A DNA stretch of 5,741 bases from Salinibacterium sp. (lineage in GTDB: Bacteria > Actinomycetota > Actinomycetes > Actinomycetales > Microbacteriaceae): NCBI GenBank assembly GCA_025352485.1, contig JANXTJ010000108.1, positions 1 through 5,741 of the forward strand, written 5' to 3'. The notes under the pieces are model-generated. The model made no database searches. It was not told the DNA's origin and saw only the letters and a list, made by a program, of their open reading frames with translations. Made by a program: the position numbers and the translations under genes. This document shows, one piece after another, positions 1 through 5,386 of the stretch (its first letter is position 1; each line of letters opens with the position of its first letter).

Positions 1-101
1 TTCACCGCGGCCGCGCTCATCAGGTGCACCGCGACGGTGTTGATCACTTCAATGGCCGGCACCTCTGAGATGTCGCGGATTTCATTGAGGGCGTCGTCCA
101 T
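1..101 (-). CDS. DUF1844-type small protein, N-terminal part (runs off the window start)
   Basis: The minus strand from an ATG at 101-99 reads without a stop to the window edge, giving 33 residues beginning MDDALNEIRDISEVPAIEVI and continuing with NTVAVHLMSAAAV. This resembles the start of the DUF1844 proteins that lie next to infC in many actinobacteria; they are about 100-130 residues long and have no established function. The segment 'EVINTVAVHLMSAAAV' is the most recognisable part. An AAGGA Shine-Dalgarno lies six bases before the ATG (minus-strand sequence of about 108-112). The gene is divergent from infC, so the 280 bases between the two starts must hold both promoters. Only the N-terminus is visible, so the assignment rests on recall of the family plus the neighbour. 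Confidence 0.75.
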   Translation of the reverse strand, partial: MDDALNEIRDISEVPAIEVINTVAVHLMSAAAV

Positions 102-137
102 GGAGGTTCCTTAGCTATGCTGTCGCCGCACTTTTTG

Positions 138-167
138 TTACATAAGGCAGCTGCGGTCTGCTATTCT
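138..167 (+). promoter_or_regulatory. Candidate extended -10 promoter of the infC-rpmI-rplT operon
   Basis: A TANNNT-type -10 hexamer, TATTCT, lies at 162-167 and is preceded by TG at 159-160, forming an extended -10 (TGcTATTCT). No good -35 is seen: TTACAT at 138-143 sits 18 bases upstream but matches the consensus poorly, and TTGTTA at 135-140 is spaced too far (21 bases). An extended -10 can compensate for a weak -35. Transcription would begin near 173-175, giving a leader of roughly 208 bases before the infC start codon at 382. The call is inference from motif and position only. Confidence 0.45.
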
Positions 168-173
168 TATTGA

Positions 174-322
174 GGCTTCGGGGCTTGCCCCGGCTACGAA
201 AGTGGAGATTCTCCCACCTGTCAACCGCTTCTCAAAGGTTACCGGGTAGTTACACCCCGTCCGTCCGGCTCATGGCCGTCTGGACAGCAATGAAGGGTGT
301 TGCGGCGCGCGCGTCGTAGAAG
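174..322 (+). promoter_or_regulatory. Upstream part of the infC mRNA leader with several possible hairpins
   Basis: No supported gene lies here. The stretch can form successive hairpins. CGGGG/CCCCG at 179-183/188-192 has a CTTG loop and is extended by GC/GC at 175-176/193-194 across a TT bulge. GTGG-AG/CT-CCAC at 202-217 has one bulged base and an ATT loop. A larger element has outer helix ACACCC/GGGTGT at 252-257/295-300, enclosing GTC-CGGC/GCCG-GAC at 263-285. There is no T-run after any of these, so they do not look like intrinsic terminators. Leaders of infC or L20 operons are regulated in Firmicutes and Proteobacteria; whether this one is regulated, and by what, is unknown. No named riboswitch class was recognised. 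Confidence 0.35.
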
Positions 323-375
323 TTCCTCTTTCCGTGCCATGCGGCAACCGCCGCCACCACGCACACGAAGAGGAG
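323..375 (+). promoter_or_regulatory. Possible ribosome-binding-site-sequestering hairpin of infC
   Basis: Bases 323-331 (TTCCTCTTT) can pair with 367-375 (GAAGAGGAG) in nine consecutive pairs: seven Watson-Crick and two G-U, at 323-375 and 331-367. The right arm is the entire Shine-Dalgarno of infC, whose GAGGAG ends six bases before the ATC start at 382. After a 2x2 internal loop, GTGC/GCAC (334-337/361-364) continues the stem. GCGGC/GCCGC (341-345/350-354) closes the apex with an AACC tetraloop. The complementarity is seen directly. Repression of translation by the closed form, and its opening by a ligand or a ribosomal protein, is inference. Confidence 0.45.
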
Positions 376-381
376 ACCCGC

Positions 382-1332
382 ATCAGCGATCCGCGTACCA
401 ATGACCGAATCCGCGTCCCGGAGGTCCGTCTTGTTGGCCCCAATGGCGAGCAGGTCGGCGTCGTCCGCATCGAAGACGCTATCCGCCTGGCCCAGGAGGC
501 CGACCTGGATTTGGTTGAGGTAGCTCCCAACTCCAAGCCTCCCGTCGCCAAGATCATGGATTACGGCAAGTTCAAGTACGAAGAGGCCCAGAAGGCCAAG
601 GAAGCTCGACGCAATCAGGCGAACACGATCCTCAAGGAGGTTCGTTTCCGCCTCAAAATCGACACCCACGACTACGAAACGAAGCGCAAGCGCGCCGAGG
701 GCTTCCTCGCGGCGGGTGACAAGGTCAAAGCCATGATCCTGTTCCGCGGCCGTGAGCAGTCTCGCCCCGAACAGGGCGTGCGTTTGCTGCAGAGGTTTGC
801 CGAGGATGTCGGAGAATTCGGATCCGTCGAATCCACTCCGATGATCGACGGCCGCAACATGGTGATGGTCATCGGCCCGCACAAGAACAAGGCAACGGCG
901 AAGGCCGAAGCTGACGCACGCAAGGCGGCCAACAAGCCGGCCCGTACGCCGGCAGAGGCATCCGAGGCGGCACCGGTGAAGGCCGCAGCCCCGAAGGCCG
1001 CAGCCCCCAAAGCCGAGACATCAGCGCCTGTGGCAACGGTGGTAGCGGCGAAGGCCGTGGCTGTCGAGACTGAGGTCATCGAGACTGAGGTCGTCGAGGC
1101 GCCCGTTGTTGAGGTAGCCCCGGTTGCCGTGGTGGTCGAGGCGAAGGTGGCCGCGCCGGTCGCGACACCGGTTGCCGTGGCAACACCGGCAGCGCCAGCA
1201 AAATCCGCAGTCCCGGTCAAACCGGTAACGCCAGCAAAACCCGCAACGCCCGCCAAACCGGCAACGCCCAAGCCAGCAACACCGGCGAGTGCGGCGAAGC
1301 CCGTCAAGACAGCAACAACGAAAGAGGGATAA
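382..1332 (+). CDS. infC: Translation initiation factor IF-3 with long Ala/Pro/Lys/Val-rich C-terminal tail
   Basis: IF3 binds the 30S subunit, blocks premature 50S joining and checks start-codon/initiator-tRNA pairing. Counting from the proposed ATC start (316 residues), residues 1-73 are the N-domain, opening with [19 protein letters not shown] and carrying the IF3 signature [10 protein letters not shown] at 57-66. The C-domain spans about 80-168 ([19 protein letters not shown], then [11 protein letters not shown]). The start is chosen because GAGGAG (370-375) lies six bases before ATC 382 and homology begins there. An in-frame GTG at 334 lacks a Shine-Dalgarno and would add a 16-residue unrelated stretch. 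Rare start codons (AUU in E. coli) let IF3 repress its own translation, which may also apply here. Residues 171-316 are a low-complexity tail: Lys/Ala-rich, then Glu/Val-rich (225-257), then Pro/Ala/Lys repeats. Typical IF3 has about 180-200 residues, so the tail is a large addition. First gene of infC-rpmI-rplT, with two bases between its stop and rpmI. Confidence 0.96.
   Translation: MSDPRTNDRIRVPEVRLVGPNGEQVGVVRIEDAIRLAQEADLDLVEVAPNSKPPVAKIMDYGKFKYEEAQKAKEARRNQANTILKEVRFRLKIDTHDYETKRKRAEGFLAAGDKVKAMILFRGREQSRPEQGVRLLQRFAEDVGEFGSVESTPMIDGRNMVMVIGPHKNKATAKAEADARKAANKPARTPAEASEAAPVKAAAPKAAAPKAETSAPVATVVAAKAVAVETEVIETEVVEAPVVEVAPVAVVVEAKVAAPVATPVAVATPAAPAKSAVPVKPVTPAKPATPAKPATPKPATPASAAKPVKTATTKEG
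1064..1092 (+). repeat. Short tandem repeat in the infC tail (14-base unit, period 15)
   Basis: TCGAGACTGAGGTC occurs at 1064-1077 and again at 1079-1092. It encodes the repeated residues ETEV in the acidic-valine part of the IF3 tail. Because the period is 15 bases, gain or loss of a unit keeps the reading frame. Confidence 0.7.
1186..1305 (+). repeat. Degenerate Pro-Ala-Lys coding repeats at the end of infC
   Basis: This part of the IF3 tail encodes imperfect repeats of the type (T)PAKPA, read as [23 protein letters not shown], then [13 protein letters not shown]. The DNA repeats are imperfect, built on variants of 'ccagcaaaacccgcaacg'. The composition recalls the lysine/alanine/proline tails of actinobacterial histone-like proteins and ribosomal-protein extensions. 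It is predicted to be disordered and basic, possibly contacting RNA; the last point is inference. Confidence 0.6.
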
Positions 1333-1334
1333 GG

Positions 1335-1529
1335 ATGCCTAAGCAGAAGACGCACTCCGGTGCCAAAAAGCGCTTCAAGCTCACCGGTAGCGGCAAGGTC
1401 ATGAAGCAGCAGGCCGGCATGCGCCACAACTTGGAAGTGAAGAGCGGCAAGCGCAAGCGCTCGCTGAACCAGGAACAGGTCCTCGCTCCGCAGGACGCCA
1501 AGATCATCAAGAAGCTTCTCGGTAAGTAA
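1335..1529 (+). CDS. rpmI: 50S ribosomal protein L35 (bL35)
   Basis: The 64-residue product starts [20 protein letters not shown] and has the family hallmarks: the [10 protein letters not shown] opening, very basic composition, the KRKRSLN stretch in the middle and a KIIKKLLGK end. Its length is normal for the family. L35 is a small component of the large ribosomal subunit. The ATG follows the infC stop (TAA 1330-1332) by only two bases, and its Shine-Dalgarno AGAGGG (1323-1328) lies inside the end of infC. Translational coupling to infC is therefore likely. Confidence 0.98.
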   Translation: MPKQKTHSGAKKRFKLTGSGKVMKQQAGMRHNLEVKSGKRKRSLNQEQVLAPQDAKIIKKLLGK

Positions 1530-1540
1530 GGGCATAGAAA

Positions 1541-1927
1541 ATGGCAAGAGTCAAAAGGGCAGTAAACGCCCACAAGAAGCGTCGCGTCATCCTCGAGCGC
1601 GCCAAGGGTTACCGCGGCCAGCGTTCGCGCCTTTACCGCAAGGCCAAGGAGCAGGTCACTCACTCCCTCGTCTACGCATACCGTGACCGCCGCGCGCGCA
1701 AAGGCGACTTCCGCCGCCTGTGGATCCAGCGCATTAACGCGGCCTCCCGCGCGAACGGCCTGACCTACAACCGCCTCATCCAGGGGCTCAACCTGGCCGG
1801 CATCGAGGTCGACCGCCGCATCCTGGCCGACCTCGCTGTCACCGAGCCCGCCACGTTCGCGGCGATCGTTGCCACCGCGAAAGCGGCACTTCCGGCCGAC
1901 ACGTCGGCACCGAAGGTCGCCGCGTAG
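1541..1927 (+). CDS. rplT: 50S ribosomal protein L20 (bL20)
   Basis: The 128-residue product starts [20 protein letters not shown] and contains the family's [19 protein letters not shown] segment, the [20 protein letters not shown] motif and the [15 protein letters not shown]-domain. L20 is an early-assembly 23S rRNA-binding protein of the large subunit. It is also the autoregulator of this operon in E. coli (translational) and B. subtilis (transcriptional), so it is a candidate for feedback on the infC leader here (inference). The last dozen residues ([13 protein letters not shown]) form a short Ala-rich extension beyond the roughly 118-residue typical length. An AAGGG Shine-Dalgarno at 1528-1532 overlaps the rpmI stop codon, eight bases before the ATG. 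Last gene of the operon; a terminator follows 11 bases after the stop. Confidence 0.98.
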   Translation: MARVKRAVNAHKKRRVILERAKGYRGQRSRLYRKAKEQVTHSLVYAYRDRRARKGDFRRLWIQRINAASRANGLTYNRLIQGLNLAGIEVDRRILADLAVTEPATFAAIVATAKAALPADTSAPKVAA

Positions 1928-1938
1928 TTTGTTCTGCC

Positions 1939-1975
1939 TGAAAGACCCCGAGGAACGAATCCTCGGGGTCTTTCA
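1939..1975. terminator. Intrinsic terminator of infC-rpmI-rplT, perfect 16-bp hairpin
   Basis: The left arm TGAAAGACCCCGAGGA (1939-1954) and right arm TCCTCGGGGTCTTTCA (1960-1975) are exact reverse complements around an ACGAA loop (1955-1959). The core GACCCCGAGGA is GC-rich. It is flanked by AAA on the left and TTT on the right, so it has the terminator shape in both directions, although the T-run is short, as is usual in GC-rich actinobacteria. It sits 11 bases after the rplT stop, and the next gene has its own promoter, which supports operon-end function. Confidence 0.9.
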
Positions 1976-2089
1976 CATTGGCGCGGGAGCCCTGGTTCTC
2001 GTTGCCTCCCGGCTGCCTTGCCCTGAGTTGCGGAGTTCCGCCATCCCGCCGTAACGCACAGGGGCGAAAGTCCGTCACTCAGCCGTTAG

Positions 2090-2101
2090 TAGGCTTGACC
2101 C
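2090..2101 (+). promoter_or_regulatory. Probable leaderless promoter of the SpoU methyltransferase (-10 TAGGCT)
   Basis: TAGGCT at 2090-2095 fits the actinobacterial -10 pattern TANNNT. It ends six bases before the ATG at 2102, so transcription would begin at or next to the A of the start codon. There is no Shine-Dalgarno in front of this ATG, which agrees with leaderless translation. A matching -35 is not evident: the bases 17 upstream, 2067-2072, are AAAGTC. Confidence 0.6.
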
Positions 2102-2902
2102 ATGATCGACAATCCCCGTTCCCCGCGCGTGCGCGCCGTGGCGAAGCTCGCCAAGCGTGAGGCGCGCCTCGAGACCGGGCTGTTCCTGCTCGAAGGCCCG
2201 CAGTCCGTATCCGAGGCCTTGGCCTACCGTCCGGAACTCGTGGTCGACCTCTTTGCGACCCCGACCGCACTCGAGCGCTACGCCGACATCGCCCGCAGGG
2301 CTGCGGCCGCCGGCATCGAGACCGAGTTCGTCTCAGAGCAGGTGCTCGAGGCAATGGCCGACACCGTGACCCCGCAGGGCATCATCGCGGTCTGTCGCCA
2401 ATTCCCTACCTCACTGAAGGACATCCTCGGAAATGAGCCGAAGCTGATCGCCATCCTCGAAGAGGTGCGCGATCCCGGCAATGCGGGAACCATCATCAGA
2501 GCAGCGGATGCCGCCGGTGCCGACGCCGTCATCTTCACCGGTCGCAGCGTGGATCTTTACAATCCCAAGGTCGTCCGCGCCACCACCGGATCGCTGTTCC
2601 ACCTGCCCGTCGCCGTCGGCGTCGAACTTGAAAGCGTCATTGAGCGCACCAAGGGCGCCGGGCTTCAGATCATTGCCGCCGACATCAAGGGCGCCAACCT
2701 GCTCGACGCCCGCAAGACGGGTGCGCTCCTGGCCCCCACCGCGTGGCTGTTCGGAAATGAGGCTCGCGGTCTAAGCGAGGAGCATTACGCCCTCGCCGAC
2801 TCGGCGATCACGGTGCCCATCTACGGTCATGCCGAATCGATGAATCTCGCAACCGCGGCATCCGTCTGCCTGTACGAGTCGGCGTTCGCGCAACGCGCCT
2901 AG
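2102..2902 (+). CDS. SpoU/TrmH-family RNA 2'-O-ribose methyltransferase
   Basis: The 266-residue product has the two-part layout of SpoU enzymes: an N-terminal substrate-binding domain (about 1-100, with LEGPQSVSEAL at 30-40) and a C-terminal SPOUT catalytic domain. All three family motifs are visible. Motif 1 (EVRDPGNAGTIIRAADAAGA, 121-140) has Asn127 and the likely catalytic Arg133. Motif 2 (WLFGNEARGLS, 215-225) has Glu220. Motif 3 (VPIYGHAESMNLATAASV, 238-255) has Ser246 and Asn248 and forms part of the knotted S-adenosylmethionine site. The enzyme should methylate a ribose 2'-OH in rRNA or tRNA; the target nucleotide cannot be read from sequence. RlmB-like or TsnR-like (thiostrepton-resistance-like) assignments are both possible. 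Its place after rplT is common in actinobacteria and supports an rRNA role. It is separately transcribed from a leaderless promoter. Confidence 0.93.
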   Translation: MIDNPRSPRVRAVAKLAKREARLETGLFLLEGPQSVSEALAYRPELVVDLFATPTALERYADIARRAAAAGIETEFVSEQVLEAMADTVTPQGIIAVCRQFPTSLKDILGNEPKLIAILEEVRDPGNAGTIIRAADAAGADAVIFTGRSVDLYNPKVVRATTGSLFHLPVAVGVELESVIERTKGAGLQIIAADIKGANLLDARKTGALLAPTAWLFGNEARGLSEEHYALADSAITVPIYGHAESMNLATAASVCLYESAFAQRA

Positions 2903-2909
2903 GCTTTCC

Positions 2910-2942
2910 CGCTCGTTACGGCGAGCGTCGCGACCCTTCGCG
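2910..2942 (+). terminator. Weak hairpin pair after the methyltransferase gene, possible terminator
   Basis: CGCTCG (2910-2915) pairs with CGAGCG (2922-2927) around a TTACGG loop. CGCG (2929-2932) pairs with CGCG (2939-2942) immediately after. The position, eight bases after the stop codon, suits a terminator, but there is no T-run, so efficient intrinsic termination is doubtful. The short stems could also be chance in GC-rich DNA. Confidence 0.3.
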
Positions 2943-2989
2943 CCGGCTGTGCGTACCCCGCCTTCACCACAGATAGACAGAACGGTTGA

Positions 2990-3001
2990 CCCTCATGAGG
3001 G
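2990..3001. promoter_or_regulatory. 12-bp perfect palindrome upstream of the transporter operon, possible operator
   Basis: CCCTCATGAGGG is an exact palindrome. It overlaps a TTGACC hexamer (2986-2991) that resembles a -35 element, and it lies 19 bases before the gluA ATG at 3021. No TANNNT -10 is present at suitable spacing, so the promoter itself is not defined. Dimeric repressors bind this kind of site, but no regulator family is recognised from the sequence. Confidence 0.3.
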
Positions 3002-3020
3002 GGGTGTGGTTGGGTGGGGT

Positions 3021-3757
3021 ATGGAACCGCTCGTAGTTGTGGACCACGTCAACAAACATTTCGGCGAGCTTCACGTTCTGAAAGACATCACGACGACCAT
3101 CCACCGCGGCGAGGTCGTCGTCATCATTGGCCCCAGCGGATCTGGCAAGTCGACGCTCTGTCGGGCGATCAACCGCCTCGAAACCATCGACGACGGCGTC
3201 ATCACGATTGATGGGGTGCCCCTCCCCGCCGAGGGCCCAGCCCTTGCGAAGCTCCGCGCCGACGTCGGCATGGTGTTCCAGTCGTTTAACCTCTTCGCAC
3301 ACAAGACGATTCTCGAGAACGTGACTCTGGGCCAGCTCAAGGTGCGCCGCCGAACGAGGGCAGTCGCCAACCAGCGCGCGATGGAGCTTCTGGATCGCGT
3401 CGGAGTTGCCGATCAGGCGGCAAAAATGCCGTCGCAGCTTTCGGGGGCCAGCAGCAGCGAGTCGCCATTGCCCGCGCTCTAGCCATGGATCCCCACGTCA
3501 TGCTCTTCGACGAGCCCACTTCGGCCCTCGATCCCGAAATGATCACAGAGGTGCTCGACGTCATGATCGGTCTCGCGAGCGAGGGGATGACCATGGTGGT
3601 CGTCAGCCACGAGATGGGCTTCGCGCGCAAGGCCGCCGGGCGCGTGCTGTTCATGGCTGAGGGGCGGATCGTCGAGGAGGCGACGCCCGAGAAATTCTTC
3701 ATCGACCCGCAGAGCCCGAGAGCCAAGGAATTCCTGTCGAAAATACTCACGCACTAA
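3021..3757 (+). pseudogene. gluA: Glutamate-type amino-acid ABC transporter ATPase, frameshifted in the LSGGQ motif
   Basis: This is the ATPase of a polar amino-acid importer, interrupted by a one-base deletion. The frame from ATG 3021 carries Walker A GPSGSGKST (residues 37-45), the Q-loop Gln87 in VFQSFNLF, and MPSQLSG, then runs into nonsense and stops at TAG 3480-3482. The frame 3485-3757 carries Walker [13 protein letters not shown], the H-loop SHEMGFA and the family end EFLSKILTH. Adding one G to the run at 3443-3447 would restore [19 protein letters not shown] and a normal protein of about 245 residues. Both halves are otherwise well conserved, so the lesion is recent, an assembly error, or bypassed by recoding. 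As read, neither half could be a working ATPase. The start at 3021 fits homologues; an upstream in-frame GTG at 2949 would add 24 unrelated residues. No clean Shine-Dalgarno precedes 3021: a GAGGGGGG tract at 2997-3004 is about 16 bases away and GGGTGGGG directly abuts the ATG. gluB follows after 35 bases. Confidence 0.9.
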
Positions 3758-3792
3758 CCGGTGCGCGAGAAATTGGAGCAATAGGAGGAATC

Positions 3793-4668
3793 ATGCGCAC
3801 CCAAAAAAGCCTGATGATCGCGGCCATTGCAACACTGGGCGTTCTCAGTCTGGCCGCGTGCACCGACTCGGGCGCTCCGGCACCGGGGGCAGCAGCGAAC
3901 AACGGAAAGACCTTCGAATTCGCGGCCCGCACGACAATGGCAAAGCTCAACACAGCGGGCGCAATCACCATTGGTGCGAAATTTGATCAGCCGCTGTTCG
4001 GCCAGGTCGACCCGAGCGGTAAGCCCCAGGGATTCGACGTCGAGATCGCGAAGATTATCGCGTCGGAACTGGGCATTCCGGCGGGCGGGATCACCTGGAC
4101 GGAGACCGTGTCGCAAAACCGCGAGCCGTTCATCCAGTCGGGTCAGGTCGACATGGTGGTGGCGACGTACACGATCAACGACAAGCGCAAACAGGTCATC
4201 TCTTTTGCCGGTCCGTACTACAACGCCGGACAGGACATCTTGGTGCTTGCCGGTAACCCGAGTGGCATCAAGGGCCCCGAAGATCTTGCGGGGAAGCCCG
4301 TGTGCACCGTTGCCGGTTCAACGTCAGAGGCCAACATCAAGAAGTACACGGATCAGGTCACGTCTCTCGCCGGCTATGCCGAATGCCTTCCGCTGGTCAG
4401 CTCGGGGCGAGTTCTGGCGCTGACGACAGACAACGTGATTCTTGCGGGTCTGGCCGCTGGCGGCGGTGGGGAGTTCGAGGTGGTGGGTAAGCCCTTCACT
4501 AAAGAGCCGTACGGCATAGGCGTGAAGCTCACAGACACCGACTTCCGCATGTTCATCAACGACGTGTTGGAGAAAGCCTTCGCGGATGGCCGGTGGGCGA
4601 AGGCGTGGGAGTCCACGGCGGGTGCGGTGCTGCCGCTGCCAGCCCTGCCCACCGTAGACCGCTACTAA
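3793..4668 (+). CDS. gluB: Family 3 glutamate-type solute-binding lipoprotein
   Basis: The 291-residue product is the substrate receptor of the importer. It begins with a lipoprotein signal peptide: MRTQKS, a hydrophobic core at about 7-20, then the lipobox LAAC at 20-23. Cys23 would be lipid-modified, anchoring the protein to the outer face of the membrane. A flexible Ala/Pro/Gly linker (24-38) leads into the SBP_bac_3 fold, with the family segment GFDVEIAKIIASELG (80-94), the FAGPYYNAGQ strand (138-147) and VAGSTSEANI (173-182). Cys171 and Cys198 are the only cysteines in the mature part besides Cys23 and could form a disulfide (inference). GRVLALTTDN (205-214) has Leu208 where I recall an Asp in relatives (GRVDAVTTDN). 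The end PTVDRY is typical of GluB proteins. A strong AGGAGG (3783-3788) sits four bases before the ATG. Glutamate is the likeliest substrate by resemblance to Corynebacterium GluB; aspartate, glutamine or another polar amino acid cannot be excluded. Confidence 0.93.
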   Translation: MRTQKSLMIAAIATLGVLSLAACTDSGAPAPGAAANNGKTFEFAARTTMAKLNTAGAITIGAKFDQPLFGQVDPSGKPQGFDVEIAKIIASELGIPAGGITWTETVSQNREPFIQSGQVDMVVATYTINDKRKQVISFAGPYYNAGQDILVLAGNPSGIKGPEDLAGKPVCTVAGSTSEANIKKYTDQVTSLAGYAECLPLVSSGRVLALTTDNVILAGLAAGGGGEFEVVGKPFTKEPYGIGVKLTDTDFRMFINDVLEKAFADGRWAKAWESTAGAVLPLPALPTVDRY

Positions 4669-4684
4669 CCGCACGCACCGGAAT

Positions 4685-4706
4685 CGGCCCCGACTTTCCG
4701 GGGCCG
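4685..4706 (+). promoter_or_regulatory. Hairpin between gluB and gluC
   Basis: CGGCCCCG (4685-4692) and CGGGGCCG (4699-4706) form a perfect 8-bp stem with an ACTTTC loop, 16 bases after the gluB stop. No T-run follows. Hairpins in this place in binding-protein operons usually stabilise the upstream message or partly terminate transcription, so that binding protein is made in excess over permease. That role here is inference from position. Confidence 0.55.
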
Positions 4707-4738
4707 CACCCGCCCGACTTCCGCACAGAACGGAGAAT

Positions 4739-5386
4739 GTGGACGCCATCATTGAGAACCTGCCAGCCTTTGCGGGCGGATTCCTCATGACCCTGCGTCT
4801 GCTCGTCGTGGCCGGGGTGGGGGCGCTCGTGGTCGGCATGCTTGTTGCTGCGCTGCGAATCTCGCCGATACCAGCCCTGCGGGGAAGTGCGACCGTCTAC
4901 ACCGAAGTGCTGCGAAATACCCCGCTGACTCTGGTGCTGTTCTTCTGCGCGTTCGTTCTTCCGCAACTCGGAACGCGGCTCGACTACACCGTTGCCGCGA
5001 CGATTGGCCTCACGCTCTACACGTCGCCGTTCGTCGCCGAAGCGATTCGATCCGGTGTCAACGGTGTGCCGGTGGGCCAGGCAGAGGCAGCACGGGCTCT
5101 CGGTCTGCGGTTTGGCCAGACCGTGGGCCTCGTGGTGTTTCCGCAGGCAATCCGGATGGTCATCCCACCGCTGATCAACGTGATCATCGCCCTGACCAAG
5201 AACACCTCTGTCGCTGCCGGCTTTTCCGTGGCCGAGCTGGTCAAGGTCTCTCGTGACGTAGTCCAATTCAACGGAAACGCAACGGTCGCTATTCTCATTG
5301 CGGTCGCGGCGTTCTACCTCGTCATTACGGTGCCACTGGGGCAATTGGCGGGTTATCTCGAGCGGAAGGCGGCGGTGCGACGATGA
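4739..5386 (+). CDS. gluC: Amino-acid ABC transporter permease, HisM/GlnP type
   Basis: This 215-residue inner-membrane protein is one of the two channel subunits of the importer. Hydrophobic segments lie at about 15-39, 62-78, 84-104, 136-154 and 183-203, giving five predicted membrane passes. LRNTPLTLVLFF (58-69) is the family's conserved 'R-N/G-T-P' segment. QAEAARALGLRFGQ (114-127) is the EAA loop that docks on the ATPase, followed by VFPQAIRMVIPP (133-144). The start is GTG 4739, with GGAG at 4732-4735 only three bases upstream. An overlapping ATG at 4737 is out of frame and ATG 4787 would remove the conserved N-terminus. It is separated from gluB by 70 bases containing a hairpin and overlaps gluD by four bases (ATGA), so the two permeases are probably translated together. 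Confidence 0.94.
   Translation: MDAIIENLPAFAGGFLMTLRLLVVAGVGALVVGMLVAALRISPIPALRGSATVYTEVLRNTPLTLVLFFCAFVLPQLGTRLDYTVAATIGLTLYTSPFVAEAIRSGVNGVPVGQAEAARALGLRFGQTVGLVVFPQAIRMVIPPLINVIIALTKNTSVAAGFSVAELVKVSRDVVQFNGNATVAILIAVAAFYLVITVPLGQLAGYLERKAAVRR

Noticed and set aside
272..319. Small upstream frame (15 codons, [15 protein letters not shown]) in the infC leader
   Set aside because: No Shine-Dalgarno precedes either in-frame ATG (272 or 290), and the peptide has no run of regulatory codons, so a leader-peptide role is not supported.
334..381. GTG at 334 as an upstream start for infC
   Set aside because: It would add 16 residues unlike any IF3 and has no Shine-Dalgarno. ATC 382 has GAGGAG at ideal spacing and matches the start of IF3 homology.
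250..882. Minus-strand open frame of 210 residues opposite the infC leader and core
   Set aside because: It mirrors the conserved IF3 reading frame and shows no domain or Shine-Dalgarno; an open antisense frame is expected in GC-rich coding DNA.
672..1547. Minus-strand open frame of 291 residues, rich in Ala, Thr and Val
   Set aside because: It is the antisense of the repetitive IF3 tail and L35; its low-complexity sequence simply reflects the repeats on the coding strand.
1869..2160. Overlapping short plus-strand frames across the rplT end, terminator and intergenic region
   Set aside because: They read through the perfect terminator hairpin and overlap both flanking genes out of frame, with no protein-like conservation.
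2949..3020. GTG at 2949 (or GTG at 3006) as the start of gluA
   Set aside because: The added residues do not resemble the ATPase family and the region contains the palindrome and G-rich tract; ATG 3021 begins the recognisable protein.
4556..5344. Minus-strand open frame of 262 residues opposite gluC
   Set aside because: Its translation is rich in His, Arg and Asp with no recognisable domain, while the plus strand encodes a clear permease.
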